Source: Mytilisepta virgata
Lineage: Eukaryota > Mollusca > Bivalvia > Mytilida > Mytilidae
Length of the DNA: 64,000 bases
NCBI GenBank assembly: GCA_028015205.1
Contig: CM051508.1
Location: 15,704,001-15,768,000, forward strand
Direction: 5' to 3'
The position numbers were made by a program, and so were the translations under genes. The first letter of the stretch is position 1. Every line of letters begins with the position of its first letter. Below the pieces are notes generated by a model. That model worked only from the letters and a program-made list of their open reading frames with translations. It did not search any database and was not told where the DNA came from. Shown here in pieces: positions 13,084 through 25,600 of this stretch.

Positions 13084-16000
13084 TCCGCAACAACAATTTT
13101 TCGGTACGTCATTGATATTAAAGATTGTCTGATTAATATACTAATATTTCTAACTACAAAACATTTTCATATTATTAATTTGGATTTAAAAAAAAAAAAT
13201 CTGAGTATTCATTGAAAACATGAATTTAAAAGAAGCGATAAGGAATTTTATTTTGCACTATATAATGTCCGCGGGTCTATAATTTTTATAGGTCGGTTAT
13301 CATTCCAAAACTAATTTAAATATATGCATATATGCAAATAAGCGGGAAATTTAGGCGATGGCAATACACCCGAGGCCCTGACGGTCCTCTGATGTAAAAA
13401 ATGAATATTTGATGGTTTTGGGTCGAAAAATCCAAGCTGTCTTTTAAATATTGCTGTATGTTGGTCCAGTGCATTGCAGAACTTATAATATGATAGAATC
13501 TGTGAGTTACCGTAATCAGATTGAATTTCATGAAATAAGAGGGTCAGACATTAAGGTATTTATAAGAAATACAACATGCGCAAAAAATAATTTAAATATT
13601 GACCTTTATGACTGAAAACAAGCTAACTATATTACAGACAGCACATAAGACACAAGAAAACAATACGGTCGTTATATTGTTTTAAGTCTTGTTCACCTGA
13701 GAAAAGTTTGTCATTTAAGCTCACCATACCAGTTTGTGAGGCAAGTCTGCATCCTGGACAATATCAAAATCTATCAAGCGTCGAACTGATCATTTGACTT
13801 ACCAGCTATGGAACTTCCATTACACAAACATCTAGCTACAAACGACTTAGGGATTATGGAGAGGATAAGGAGATACCTGTCTAAAGGCCTATTGTCAATT
13901 GTTAAATTCTTGTTCTACTCCTCTGTCATGTATGTAACCAAGCCCTCGACAATAATCGTTTTGACGCGACTAACTTTCAACGTGGCTGTCTTCTTGTGAG
14001 TAAAACAGTTAAGATACAAATATTTAGAGCAAAAAATTCAACTGGTCAAAATCCATGCTTATATAACCTTATAACATTGGCTTTGAATTTTTCACCCGAT
14101 GTCCATCAAAAAACTTTGACCATTCTGGTCTTGTTTATTATTATTAAATCTTCTTTTTCTGCATGTCCGTAGTTTTCAACAAAGTAAAGATAACAAGATC
14201 AAATCAAGATATCTTGTCAAGACCAGTTTAGATCAGTTCAGCACAGGAATTGTTAGATGTTTAATAATCATTATTAACTTCTATGAACTGGTCTTAACCG
14301 GTAGTGATTGACTGCAAGGCATTATATCTTGTTTTGTTCTTGTTATCTTGATTTTGTTTGAAATCTCAGAAATACTAAAAATCAAGACAGACAAGATTAA
14401 ACAAGTTTCAGATGAAACTGGTGTTACTAGTGGGGCCTCATTGTCTTCATTTTATACACTTTTTTTAATGTCATATTAATCTTTACAAAAAACTCAACAC
14501 TGAACTGAACTGGAATAAACACAGAAGTGATATCTTACTAAAAAATTTATTCAGGTGGCGGAAATGAAATAACATACGGATTATTTGCAGGTGACGGAAG
14601 AATAACCCGACACGAGTACACAATCCATATTACAGAGACTAATCCAGAACTTCACGATTTCGCTCACGTCCTGTACGATGACTACGACATTGATCACGAT
14701 CATCATCTTGACAAACATGATTACGATGCTTATTTCTTAAAGGTGGACGAAAATGGTATTTAATGAAAATATTTGTTAAAATTTAAGGAAGAAATATATT
14801 GAAATAAATACCACAAAACAAGCTTTACTAGACCCCCACCCCAAAAGAAAAACTTAAAAAAATGCAGGGGGTTTTATTTAATTTTCACGAAATGCGGCAA
14901 ATATGACCTTCCAACATGATAAATTGTGAAATAAAGAAATCAAGGCTCTTCCTGCATTTGTTTCACTAATAACTTGTATTTTAACAATTTATCTGTTCAC
15001 TCTTTTACAGGTGATGGTGGCGTGGATGCTGACGAATTTGTAAAATATTGGACTCAGGTTCGAATTTTTATTTCCTCTTTTACATTTTGAACTTGAATTC
15101 GTCTACATATTATGGAGAAAGCATTTGATTTTTATTTCATGTAGATCAAGGAAGTGATATTCAATGTTGAATTTTTTTTCTCTGCATCCATATTTCGTCG
15201 CGGAAGTTTTTTCTGGCATTTTTCCATCTTTTTGACATTCTTTTTGCAGCAAAGTTTATCGCCTACCTTTTATGTATTCCTTCCTTGATAACGTCATACA
15301 ATCAAATGGTTGTTTAATGGTCATTGCCTAAATTATTTCCACATATACAAAAATGATGAACAAGTATAAGTTTCGCTACCTAGTATCAAAACTTTGCCCT
15401 GTCCATTTTTGACTAGTTGTAATTGGTGAAACTTTTCCCAGTCCATTTTGACAAGTTGTTATTGGTGAAACTATTCCCAGTCTATTTTGACCAGTTGTAA
15501 TATAAATGTACCTTGCTACCACCCAAACCATCAAAACTTTGCCCAGTCTTTTTTTGACAAGTTGTAATCGGCGAAACTTTTCCCAGTTCATTTTGACCAG
15601 TTGTAATTGGTGAAACTCTTCCCAGTCTATTTTAACCAGTTGTCATACAAATTACCTTGCTACCACCCATGCATAATTTGGTACTGGTTATTTGAAGTCC
15701 GGTATTCATAAATCACAATTAATATGTTCTTTTTACCGATAAGTATTTTGGTCCAATTATAGTACATTGTAATTATAAAGGAAATATTTTTTTAAAGTTA
15801 CACAAATAAATAACTTTGAAAAAGTAAGTATCTCGGCTGTTTTCGTTTATAATGTGCATGCCTATAACAAAATTACCGTACGTTTTCTATACGAAGTGTT
15901 TCCATTTAAAGTTTTCATAATTGGGATGCTGAGGGGATATTACGTAAACTATACGCCTTTTAAAGACTTTAATTACACTAAATATCCAGAAGATGTTAAT

Positions 16001-16403
16001 AGATAAAAACTTATTGTACCTTGCACACTTAAAATGCTCCGAATTCAATCTTAGCGCACTGACGTTCGCGAGGGAAAAAGTGTATATACGTCATGCAAGT
16101 ATTTGCATATACCCCAGTAGAGCGGAAACTCGTTATATCCAAGGAAAGATCATTGAAATTGCGAAGATACGTAGGAAATACACTGGCCATTAACCAATCA
16201 GAATCCATGATTTGTATATAAGATATAATTATCAAAGAAAATACACGGCTATTTGTAAGTTTATTTTATGGTTTGTCGAACTTATATAATACAGTATTGT
16301 CTTATTGATATACACATAGGAATATAATAACCAGTATAACAAATTTGTTAAATTTCAGATATTCATTGCTAACGAGCACTTGCACGGAAATCATGGAAAG
16401 TAA
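9924..16403 (+). CDS. EF-hand calcium-binding protein, copy B (tandem paralogue)
   Basis: Coding exons are 9924-10045, 14591-14755, 15011-15057 and 16359-16403 (stop TAA). Their lengths (122, 165, 47 and 45 nt) and phases are identical to copy A, and the protein is clearly collinear, so this is a tandem duplicate. The loops are EF1 DHNHDGIFSRDE, EF2 DTNGDGRITRHE (canonical, unlike copy A), EF3 DIDHDHHLDKHD and EF4 DENGDGGVDADE. The C-terminus is again His-containing (NEHLHGNHGK). Intron 1 has grown to 4.5 kb (1.3 kb in A) and holds a (TA)n tract; intron 3 holds a minisatellite. The first exon found begins in mid-codon (two nucleotides come from an upstream exon). I could not identify that 5' exon between copy A and here, so the start is incomplete. 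Likely role: Ca2+ buffering or sensing, perhaps extracellular; this is inference. Confidence 0.9.
10046..14590 (+). other. Intron 1 of EF-hand copy B
   Basis: A 4.5-kb AT-rich intron with no recognised gene. It contains the (TA)n tract near 13005. Near 14170-14365 are imperfect inverted copies of AGATAACAAGATCAAATCAA that may be the ends of a short MITE. Confidence 0.7.
13005..13081. repeat. (TA)n microsatellite
   Basis: About 38 uninterrupted TA units in intron 1 of EF-hand copy B. Confidence 0.95.
15375..15669. repeat. Minisatellite, unit about 45 bp, in intron 3 of EF-hand copy B
   Basis: About six degenerate units share TTGACCAGTTGTAATTGG and TGAAACTTTTCCCAGTC. A longer spacer (ACCTTGCTACCACCCA) recurs twice, giving a higher-order period of about 170 bp. 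Confidence 0.8.
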
Positions 16404-16426
16404 TTACACGGACAGATATGTTTGCA

Positions 16427-16432
16427 AATAAA
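16427..16432 (+). promoter_or_regulatory. Polyadenylation signal of EF-hand copy B
   Basis: AATAAA lies 24 bases after the stop codon, at nearly the same distance as in copy A. Confidence 0.6.
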
Positions 16433-17679
16433 ACATGTGCTAAATGTTAGTTACCAACGGGTATTTTTAGCACAGTACTATTTCACCCTATCTGCTTGTT
16501 GGGTTTTTGCAAGACATTTCGTTTTTTAAGCTAGAAAGGTTGGTTTGTTTTAAATTGATAGTCATAACCGGTTTTCAGCATGGTTTTTACTGCACACTGT
16601 CTGCTACGACTTATTGCTATATAGTTGTTTTTAAGCGACGCTATCCACAAACGCTGACCTCACAGTAAAACAAAAATGGCGTAAAGTCAATATAGACTGT
16701 GCTTACTATTGTTTAATATCGGTTACGAATATTGTTTGTGTTTTTGTGTCCGATATTCCTCTCATGTCCGAATTTTTTTTTAAGTGGTTGGCTAGATAAA
16801 ACACTCCTTGTGTGTGATTATGTCAAAGACTATCGAAACCCAGATATAAAAAAAAATGCAGACACGAAAACTGAAACATGACACGCAAAAAGTCTGGCCA
16901 GATCAATTGACATATTTTTTTGCTAATTCCTTATGGCATATCGTTACCACATAAACATGGACTACTGAATGAAAAATATTCAATCCTATTTTCGTCTGTA
17001 ATATTTGTATTTTTAGAAAATTAAAACGGGTATTAAATACTTTGACTAAAACAGATTTGGTTCGTGTATTTTTCACAAAATTTTGACGAAATATTTTAAT
17101 ATAACCTGTTGACAAAAATATAAAAATTTTAAGAAAATTGAACTACACAATGTACGGTAATAATTTCATTGGATATATAGGAGTTTGACAAACACTAATT
17201 TTTGATCACAGTAAAGATTTTTCTTTACTTATAGTATGTGATTAAAACGTTCAGCGGATGTTTAAAGAGTTAACTGTATCTTAAGTTCAAAAGTATGTTA
17301 CTAGTGCGTGGAATATTTTTCACAATGGCTTGATATTTAAGTTATTATGCCGTGTGCCCATAAAACACTTTTACCTAGAAAATATACTTACGTGTGCATT
17401 TTAATAGTATACAAAATAAAAAAACCGACACTCTTAGATCCAAAACTATCAACAAATCCAAACATTCTCACTGTATTAATTGATATTTCAGAGAAAAACA
17501 CGTATATGCGTGTATGTATTTTCCAATTCACTTTAGATGTGTATACATATTTTATGATTCACTTTTCACACATTCACTTTCAATTTGAGGGTTAGTAAAA
17601 GATGACTTTTGAAGCATACGTGTTTAGAAGCATACATTGATAATTGTAGGTCAATAGCTTATTTTTCTAGGTGAATAAG
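16433..17679. other. Convergent intergenic space
   Basis: The 3' ends of EF-hand copy B (+) and the phosphatase gene (-) face each other across about 1.3 kb. No gene was recognised. I saw no close AATAAA for the phosphatase on the - strand. Confidence 0.6.
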
Positions 17680-20600
17680 TCAACTGTTGTAGTACACGTG
17701 GTCAGATGAATACAAAATATGATCTGCAATTGTTTGATAACATGCCCTGTATTCGTCCTGAAATAAACAATATTACAGAATCATAATTTATAATCCGACA
17801 ATTCAGATTTGTGCAGTGATTTTCGGACCAAAGAGAGGTCAAGACGTGTTAAAATCAAAATATCAAAAAGGGTAAATTAAAAGTTCAAATTAAACTACAT
17901 GATGAAGATATTCATTAGTTCGACAAAATTAAATTTTCAAATTAAGGTAGAGTTGTTAATTCACAAACTTGACTCATTGTCATTTCTAGTTGTAAAAGGT
18001 CAATGCAGTTCCTTCCTAACATGCTTCTCTATAAAATGATTGCTTGCTAAGTGTATTTTAGTTTCGAAGAAGGAGTGATTTATTCTAGATTTTAAACCAC
18101 TGCATTGTATTTCTGCAAATTATGTAAAGTGTATTAATTTGAGGTGCTCGTCAGTATAGTGCACACTCGACAGAAAAGTTACTCATACGTTGCAGTCATC
18201 CTTATTAAAGTTTTACACACGTCATCATAACTTGGTTGACAGGTATGAAAACAAAACATTCCCCAAATTAAAATGGACCTGTTCCATTGATGTTGTCCCT
18301 TCCTCATACCGGATTTGACATGTGCAGCATGGCGAGTGTCCTGCAAGAAGCAGAGACTGCTTACTCTTCAGAGCACATGAGGCTATCCCCGTTTTTTTGG
18401 ACGGGTCCATGTTGTTCATATTTTATTAGTCTTTAAGTGTAGTGTTTGTATTGGTTAGATCTTGTCTTCGTTCTTCACCGGAGTTTTTCAGTTGTTTTCG
18501 ATTTTCCCCTCTTTCGAATATCCTTTTGGTATTTCTTGACTTTACTTAAAGCAATGCAAAAAACCGAAAGAAAACCACAAATCCAACTAGAGGTACTGTG
18601 AGAAAAGCTATGGTGACAATAATAAAAAATAATGTATAAGTTCATGTTTGTGTATGGGAAACCCCAAAATCATTTTTTTTTCAAAAGCAAAAATAGGTGG
18701 TGCACAATGGCAATGTACACTGGAGATTCTCTGGCGGGGCATGCCACCCCCTTACATTAATGGCTGAAGATTCCCGGAAAGTTTCAGAGAAATCCATTTA
18801 CTGGTTTAGGAGGAGTTGAATACGGGGCATGCCTACCCCCTTATATTACATGAAGAAATGGTAAATTCCATGTTTGTCTGTGGGAAACCCAAAAATCACT
18901 CTGGTCAATAATAAAACACGTCGTGCACAATGGTGAAAGTTTCATTCACTTGTGTACGAGAAGTTGAAGTAAATATGTGTGGACGAACGGACGGAAGTAC
19001 GGATGTAGAGACGGACGAACGGAATCCTCCCATCACTATATTTGTCTCGCTTCGCTAAGGGAGGATATAAAAAGGGTAAACGTACCATAGACGAACAAAA
19101 CTCCGGTCGTCTGATTTGTAATTGTCGGACCACAGTAAATATATCAACTTCTTCATCCAATCTAATCTCCTGCATAACATTAAATAATGCACAGAAAAGA
19201 CCACACTTTGATGCAGCGTTTCTGGAAAGATAAGTATCATTATAATACTTTGCTTTCACAAATAAAATTGTAAACTATAACAGAGCATTCTTTTAGCTCA
19301 GTTGGCAGAACGTTGAATTTTCGTGAATACGGTTCCAAGTCAGGAAGGCCATCAGGGTACCTTAAATTCATCATCTGCAGTGATGATGTTTAAAATAATG
19401 GGTATTAAAGATGCAAAATCCAAGCTGCAACATAATTCGAATATATTATCAAAGCATTTAACCATGACAACAGTAATTTGTATAATTGAAATGCCACGGC
19501 ATATAGTAGGCAGATACATTTCCCAAAAGTTAAAAGTCTTAAAGACTTCCGTGACGATCTCTCAAATTGAAAAAAAAATATCAAACTGATTTCAGAACTT
19601 CCTGTTCCATTGCTGATATCATTGAAACAAAGAGAAATAAGGAAATTGTTACGTCCAACACTGCAATTGTATAACTGGCCTTATCATTTTTTTTCATATT
19701 TTCCCTGAAATTTGAATGTTTGAATTGTTTTATGAGTTCATGAGACGATGAATTGCAAAATTTCCGATAAATATAATCAGTATCGAAAAAACTTATGAGT
19801 TTCATACATGCTCACCTTACCTCTGGACTTTTGCCATTTGGCCTTTATCTACTGCCGACGTTCTTTTCCCGACATTCAATATATCTCGATATATATTTTA
19901 AAATGGAATGTAATATAAATAAAGCTAAAATGTTTACCTGCTCATAACTGTTACAGGACCTTCAGCATTAGAATTTAACACTGCATCTACTAATTCACGT
20001 AAAATAATCGTGTCACTCCCCTTTTCTACATTAATGTCTGATCTTGGTGCCAGAACGGACACTGCCGCTGCCTTGTTGCCCTCCTTCAAAAACATATACA
20101 ATATATGTATATTTCAGAAAAAAACATTGTATAAAGTCTATTTCTGTGAGCCTTAGAAACGGGTAGAAATGCGAGGGTTTACATACAAAACCCAATCAAA
20201 CAACCTTTCTTATCGGATGTGGATAGTTCAGATTTATCAAGATACATAAATGTTTAAACTACTTGAATAAAAAATAATTTTAATGATCAAGGAGACAGAT
20301 TTAATGATGATAATTTTGTAGATAATTTCTCTGTTGACGAAGATTGCATTTCCCCCGATATTTCTACTATGTACTACTGGACCTACAAGGTTTTACCAGA
20401 ATAAAGATACATGCAGGCTAGAGTTACATGTACCTTCATATTCACCAACTCTATCAGGGTAGTTTCTATCCTGTCCTGTTTAGAAACAGATTTACAGGTA
20501 ACAGTAAATGGTTCTATTGAACTGTTGGTTGATTCCCGAGGAAGCCATAGGTTTGACTGAAAAGTAAAATTATCATTCGCTTGACTATTTTTTTCATTGG

Positions 20601-22649
20601 TTATATTTTGTCTGATAAAAATTGTCAAACAATATAAAATAAAATAAATAAGTAACAAAACAAAATCAAGAGATTATACATTTGCTGACAAATTTTAGTT
20701 GGTAAATTTTGTAAGGAAAGATTTTAACTCTTTTATTCTTTAAACTTAACGATTTTTTAATTGTTGTTCATAATTTTTACTGAGTTTAAATTTAAATAAG
20801 TAAATAATTGCTATGTTTCGAAACTGCGATTTGTGTGTATAAAAATTGATTTTGTTTTTTTAATTTGCTCGGGTATTGTTTTTAAATGAAAATACAATTG
20901 AAGGTTAAAGTTCATACAACATTCATTTTTTTATATTTATTTGCGCAGAAATCAGATAGAGGGCAACTGCATATAACTGGTGAATATTTGTGTTTTTAGG
21001 CAATGATTTTAACATCAAATAAATAATGGTGAACATTATGGTTTTGTTTTAAACCCTCATATCTCAGTGCGAGGTATACGTGTATATTCGAGAGATTCTA
21101 GAGTTCAATTGTAAACTTTACCAGATCAATACATTAAGTGTACCCATAATCTTACCGACTTTATGTCATCAACAGGATCAAGTACAACAACAGTTGTAGA
21201 CTCGTGATCAACAAGTAAACGTAGGAAGTCAACTGAGGAATCGTTGGTTGGATACGGGGTAACTATGAAGTACCTCTGCTTTGTAAAAGACTGAAAACAA
21301 TTGGAAATGTATTTCAGGGCCGAGTTGTTCAAAGTTAATCACTGTTTTCACTTTCAATTATTTTGATTGTTAAGTAATATTTCAGTACAGAACTTTGCAC
21401 GGACACACAGATTCATAGGATTAACCCATCAGGAAATTTTCAGTTCTCCGGCATAATGAAGGAAGTGAAAATTTGAAACTGAAAATTGTGGTTAACTTTT
21501 GAACAACTGGATCCAGTTATCTTTATCAACAAAGACATTGTTATTTTCCGGTAACAATGACAAAGAATAAATATAATTAAAGGAAAACAATGAAACTTTA
21601 ATTAATAGTGTTGCTGATGGAATCTATGATCACCTGAAAATCGAAACGGTTGATCTCTTGTCATACTTGGAATATATATAAAAATGTAAAGGTATCACTT
21701 ACAGGCACGGTAATGGCATTGATGTAAGTTCCTCTGTTGGGGACAGATGTCATCAGATATAAAGTGAACTTGTCCACTGCAAAAGAAACAGGAAAACAAA
21801 GAAAATTGTTTTATTCATTTATGAAGAACGTTATTCATTGAAACTTTAGAACTTTACAATATATATGTATATAAAAAAAAAAAAAAAAAAACAAAAAAAA
21901 AACAACAACAACAAAATGGATTTCAGGAATGGGCACCAATGGCGTATAAATCAATAAACGTCATCCAACAGAGAACCCCGGACAAAAAAGAACATAAAAG
22001 GCACAAAACACAAATATTAACACAACAGGGAGTCATGATACTCTTACTTGGCACAGACACTGAATAGACACCTCCCCCTTATCTATCCTGACACTCAGTA
22101 TGATAACCAATAAGCTTTAAGCTGGCCGCTTGCTATAGCTGCAAAATTTGGTTAGACGTTACACATGTTATATAGCAGGATCAAAAGTGCTCTTTTTGAC
22201 TGTAAAACTAGATAAGGCTGTTAGGATACTTTCTCTCTATTCAACGAAAAAGTCAGAAATGACACTCTCATAAAGGATGTAATGCTATCTCGCCATAGAG
22301 TTCAATAGAAATCCGAAGTATACGTGAGAGGTCAATATAAAAAAATCTGTATATGTGACATAAACCATGTGCTATAATTTGTCAGCTAGTAAAATGTTAT
22401 GTATAATTGACTTGTTCAAGATGGCCGCGTGATCAAGATTAAACTATTTTGATGAATATTCATACATTGTTTGGATGTCTAGAGAACATGGTGCAAGAAA
22501 ATTATAAGATATTGTTTTATGATTTCAGTTGGGTAGATGTCTATCCGATACTTACGAGGTAAAATAAATCCATTTTCTTTGAGGTCACTATTTTGTTTTG
22601 CAAATTTAAAATCTGAATCGTTGTACTTTGGTTTGATTCTTAAAAGTGT
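17680..22649 (-). CDS. Exons 23-29: phosphatase domain D2 (pseudophosphatase)
   Basis: The region is recognisable as a second PTP fold: [26 protein letters not shown], then LWLPRE and the closing RRPEFCSSM. The active-site loop is degenerate: [15 protein letters not shown] stands where VHCxxGxxRTG is expected, so the nucleophilic Cys is Ser (1128) and the P-loop Arg is Lys (1134). No WPD Asp is seen. D2 domains of receptor PTPs often act as non-catalytic regulators; here catalysis looks impossible. The last exon (17680-17757) encodes a 25-residue tail ending SSDHVYYNS and stop. Confidence 0.9.
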
Positions 22650-25600
22650 CTGAAAAAATATATATTCATTTCAGATTGAATGAAAATTTCAAGAATCCCA
22701 AATTCTTCAGTTTTTACCTGTGTCTCCAACGGCGAGAGCAGGTCTAGTAGCCGCTTGACTCCGTCTGTCGATCCGTCCGAAAGACGATTGGTAGGGAACT
22801 TTCGTCAAAGTTTCCTTGCTTTCTATAGATGGGAGTGATTTTATGTTTTGTCTGCAGCTCCATAATGTTGAGTTGTAGCGTGCAAGCAATTTTTGGATCT
22901 GTCGTGCCGCCTCATCCAGTTTGCCGATCAATGAATTGCAAGCTGCGACGCAGAACCAGACTTGGTGTTGGTCTTGTTTAAATGAGTATTAATGTACAAC
23001 GGTGTTTTTTATATTGTCGGACTAAAATGGCTTTTTAAGAAAACATATAAAATAACTAGGACAATTTCATATTTAGAGTTTAAACTTTGGTCAGATAAAG
23101 TCAGCCCTGTTGAAAGGCTAAGTCCCGATTTCTTAGTAATATCAATTGTTTTTGACGGATTTGACACGAGCAGCTTGGCGGGTGTCCTGCGGGAACAAGA
23201 CACCGCTTACTCTTCCGGAGCACCTGAGTTTACCCCGGTTTTTTGGTGGGGTCCATGTTGTTCATATGTTTTTAGTTTTTAATTGTAGTGCATGTATATT
23301 GTTTTGGTCTTGTCTTCGTTGTTCTCTGGAGTTTGTCAGTTGTTTCGATTTCCGACTCCTACGAATATCCCTTTGATATTTCTTGACTTTACTTATGATG
23401 AGCGACGTTTGTTTTAGAAAAAATATATGAATTATACTTTTGAAACTTACTTGTAAATTTTCAGGATATTTTATCTGTTATTTTCTGCATTGATATTAGA
23501 GAAAGTTATTACTTCTTGAATAACACCCCTTTACATACATGAGTATACGTTTAGCAAAAAGAAAGCCACTTGATTAGTGTTATTCATTTGAATTTCACTG
23601 TAAGATCGTCAAACTTATGAAAATCTCGAAAATATATATTTACCTGTAGTTCTTGTCGTAAAGGATTTTGATTTATAGGGGCGTCTTTCATTACTTTTTC
23701 AACATGAGAGACAAATTCTGCAACCGGCATAACATTTGGTGAAGCCTTAAATGCTTCGCACAACGTCAAATAGATCATAATGTACTGATCCTGAAATAGC
23801 GAAGAGACGTTTTAAAGTATTTGCTGGTCATATTGTCAAATTTTTCTGCAGATTTTCTTGGTCTTGGTTTTTCAGTCTCACCGCATTAGCTGTGATTCCC
23901 GACGAATATAAAATCGTTTCCAAAAGTCTTAACAATATTTTATTACATACATCTTACAAAGCCAAAGGACAAATTGTAATGACCTTTGCGAATCTGCACA
24001 GTGTACTGACTGATATTTTTTGCAAATACCCGATCTACACTGACAAAAATCTGTTAACAATTTACGCGGACTCTTAGTATCAACAATTATGTAGTCTTTC
24101 AGCATGCACTTATTTGGCAGAAGTATATATTAAACTCAATGGAATGCAACTACAAACAACCATGAAAAATAACATTGAATTCGATATTTATTATCTATTT
24201 TTAACTAGATCTTAAGCAAGACCAAGAAAATCGATATAAAAGATTTTACCATCTATACATTGCACCAGTTCAAAAATTAATTTAGGATCGTGTTTGTTTT
24301 TTTGTTCCACAGAGCAACATTATCGAAGCTAAAGCTCTAAAAAGATTTTTTTCTCACAGACTTGTAGTAATAAAATTAGGAAATAAAACAGATGCGAGAG
24401 TATTAAACTAAAAACTTACACGTGTCTGAACCATATTCATTCTGTTCTTTCTCATTATTTTAACATATTCAGCAATGTTGACCATTCCGTATTTTACTCC
24501 ATATTTATACAATGCGTCTAAAGCTATGTATGTTCCTGTGCGACCGATACCGGCGCTATAATACATTAACAAAAAATAAGCACAACTGTTAATAATGGTA
24601 AACTGCCACGAGGGGTTAAATTTATTGGTATTCGTTGAACATTGCCCGGATTAGATTTTATCTGTGTTGTTTTTAATCAATTTCAATTATTCTAATTATC
24701 ATTCGACCTATATGATAATTTTGCTATTTGATAATTTATTAATCATGTTCGTATGATTATTATACATATGCATTTATACTTTAAATTAACTTTGTTTCAG
24801 ACAATATTAACTTAAACCTTCTAATTATTTTACTAACTTTGATAAAAAAAGTTTCTTTCAGAAAGATATTATTTTGTTTAATTTATAAACTAATCAATAT
24901 ATCACATTAGGTAATTTACTTTAATTGCAGGTAAACGTAGTCGTAGTTGACTGAACCAGTGATCACTTTTCATCCTCCTATTTCACTTGTAGGCTTAGTG
25001 TTATTTTACTTAGTTTATTTATGCCTTTACTTTTACCTTGCCTTATTTGGGGATATTTTGTGGTTATAATTAACATACGCAAGGACATTACCTTATATAG
25101 TCATGGTCAGTTTGTCTAATTCTAATATCAAGGGCTTTGAGTAGTTTTCCGTCAAATATCTTGTTGAATCTGTTTATTTTTGGTGTTATTTATATACACT
25201 AGACAATTTAGTCACTTTTTATCAGTGTGGTTTTGAGTGTCTAGAATAAAACACTATATATAAAGTATATGGATTTTTGTATATATTCTTTGTGCAACCT
25301 TATATTTAATGCATTTTCAACTTAAATTTTAAATACTGTTCTGAGGTAAATTTGTAAATTCCAACTTTTGGAAGACAATCGTATTACTTTGGCATTCTTA
25401 TTGTTTTGTAATTTATTTAATAGTAATGGCTAAATATTTCAAAGCATCGTAACTGTGAAATAATTTTACTTTATTTCTCTGAGGTTTTGTGCATTGTATT
25501 TTGGAAAATTGAAACTTTCAAGTGTTGTACTTGTGAGTAAGACGGAGCTTTTTTACACAGGATTTAGCCCTCGGGTATTGGTTATGTAGATGACATAGTC

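Noticed and set aside
13808..13999. Open frame of 63 codons in intron 1 of EF-hand copy B
   Set aside because: No recognisable domain, no splice consistency with the gene and no second copy; probably chance.
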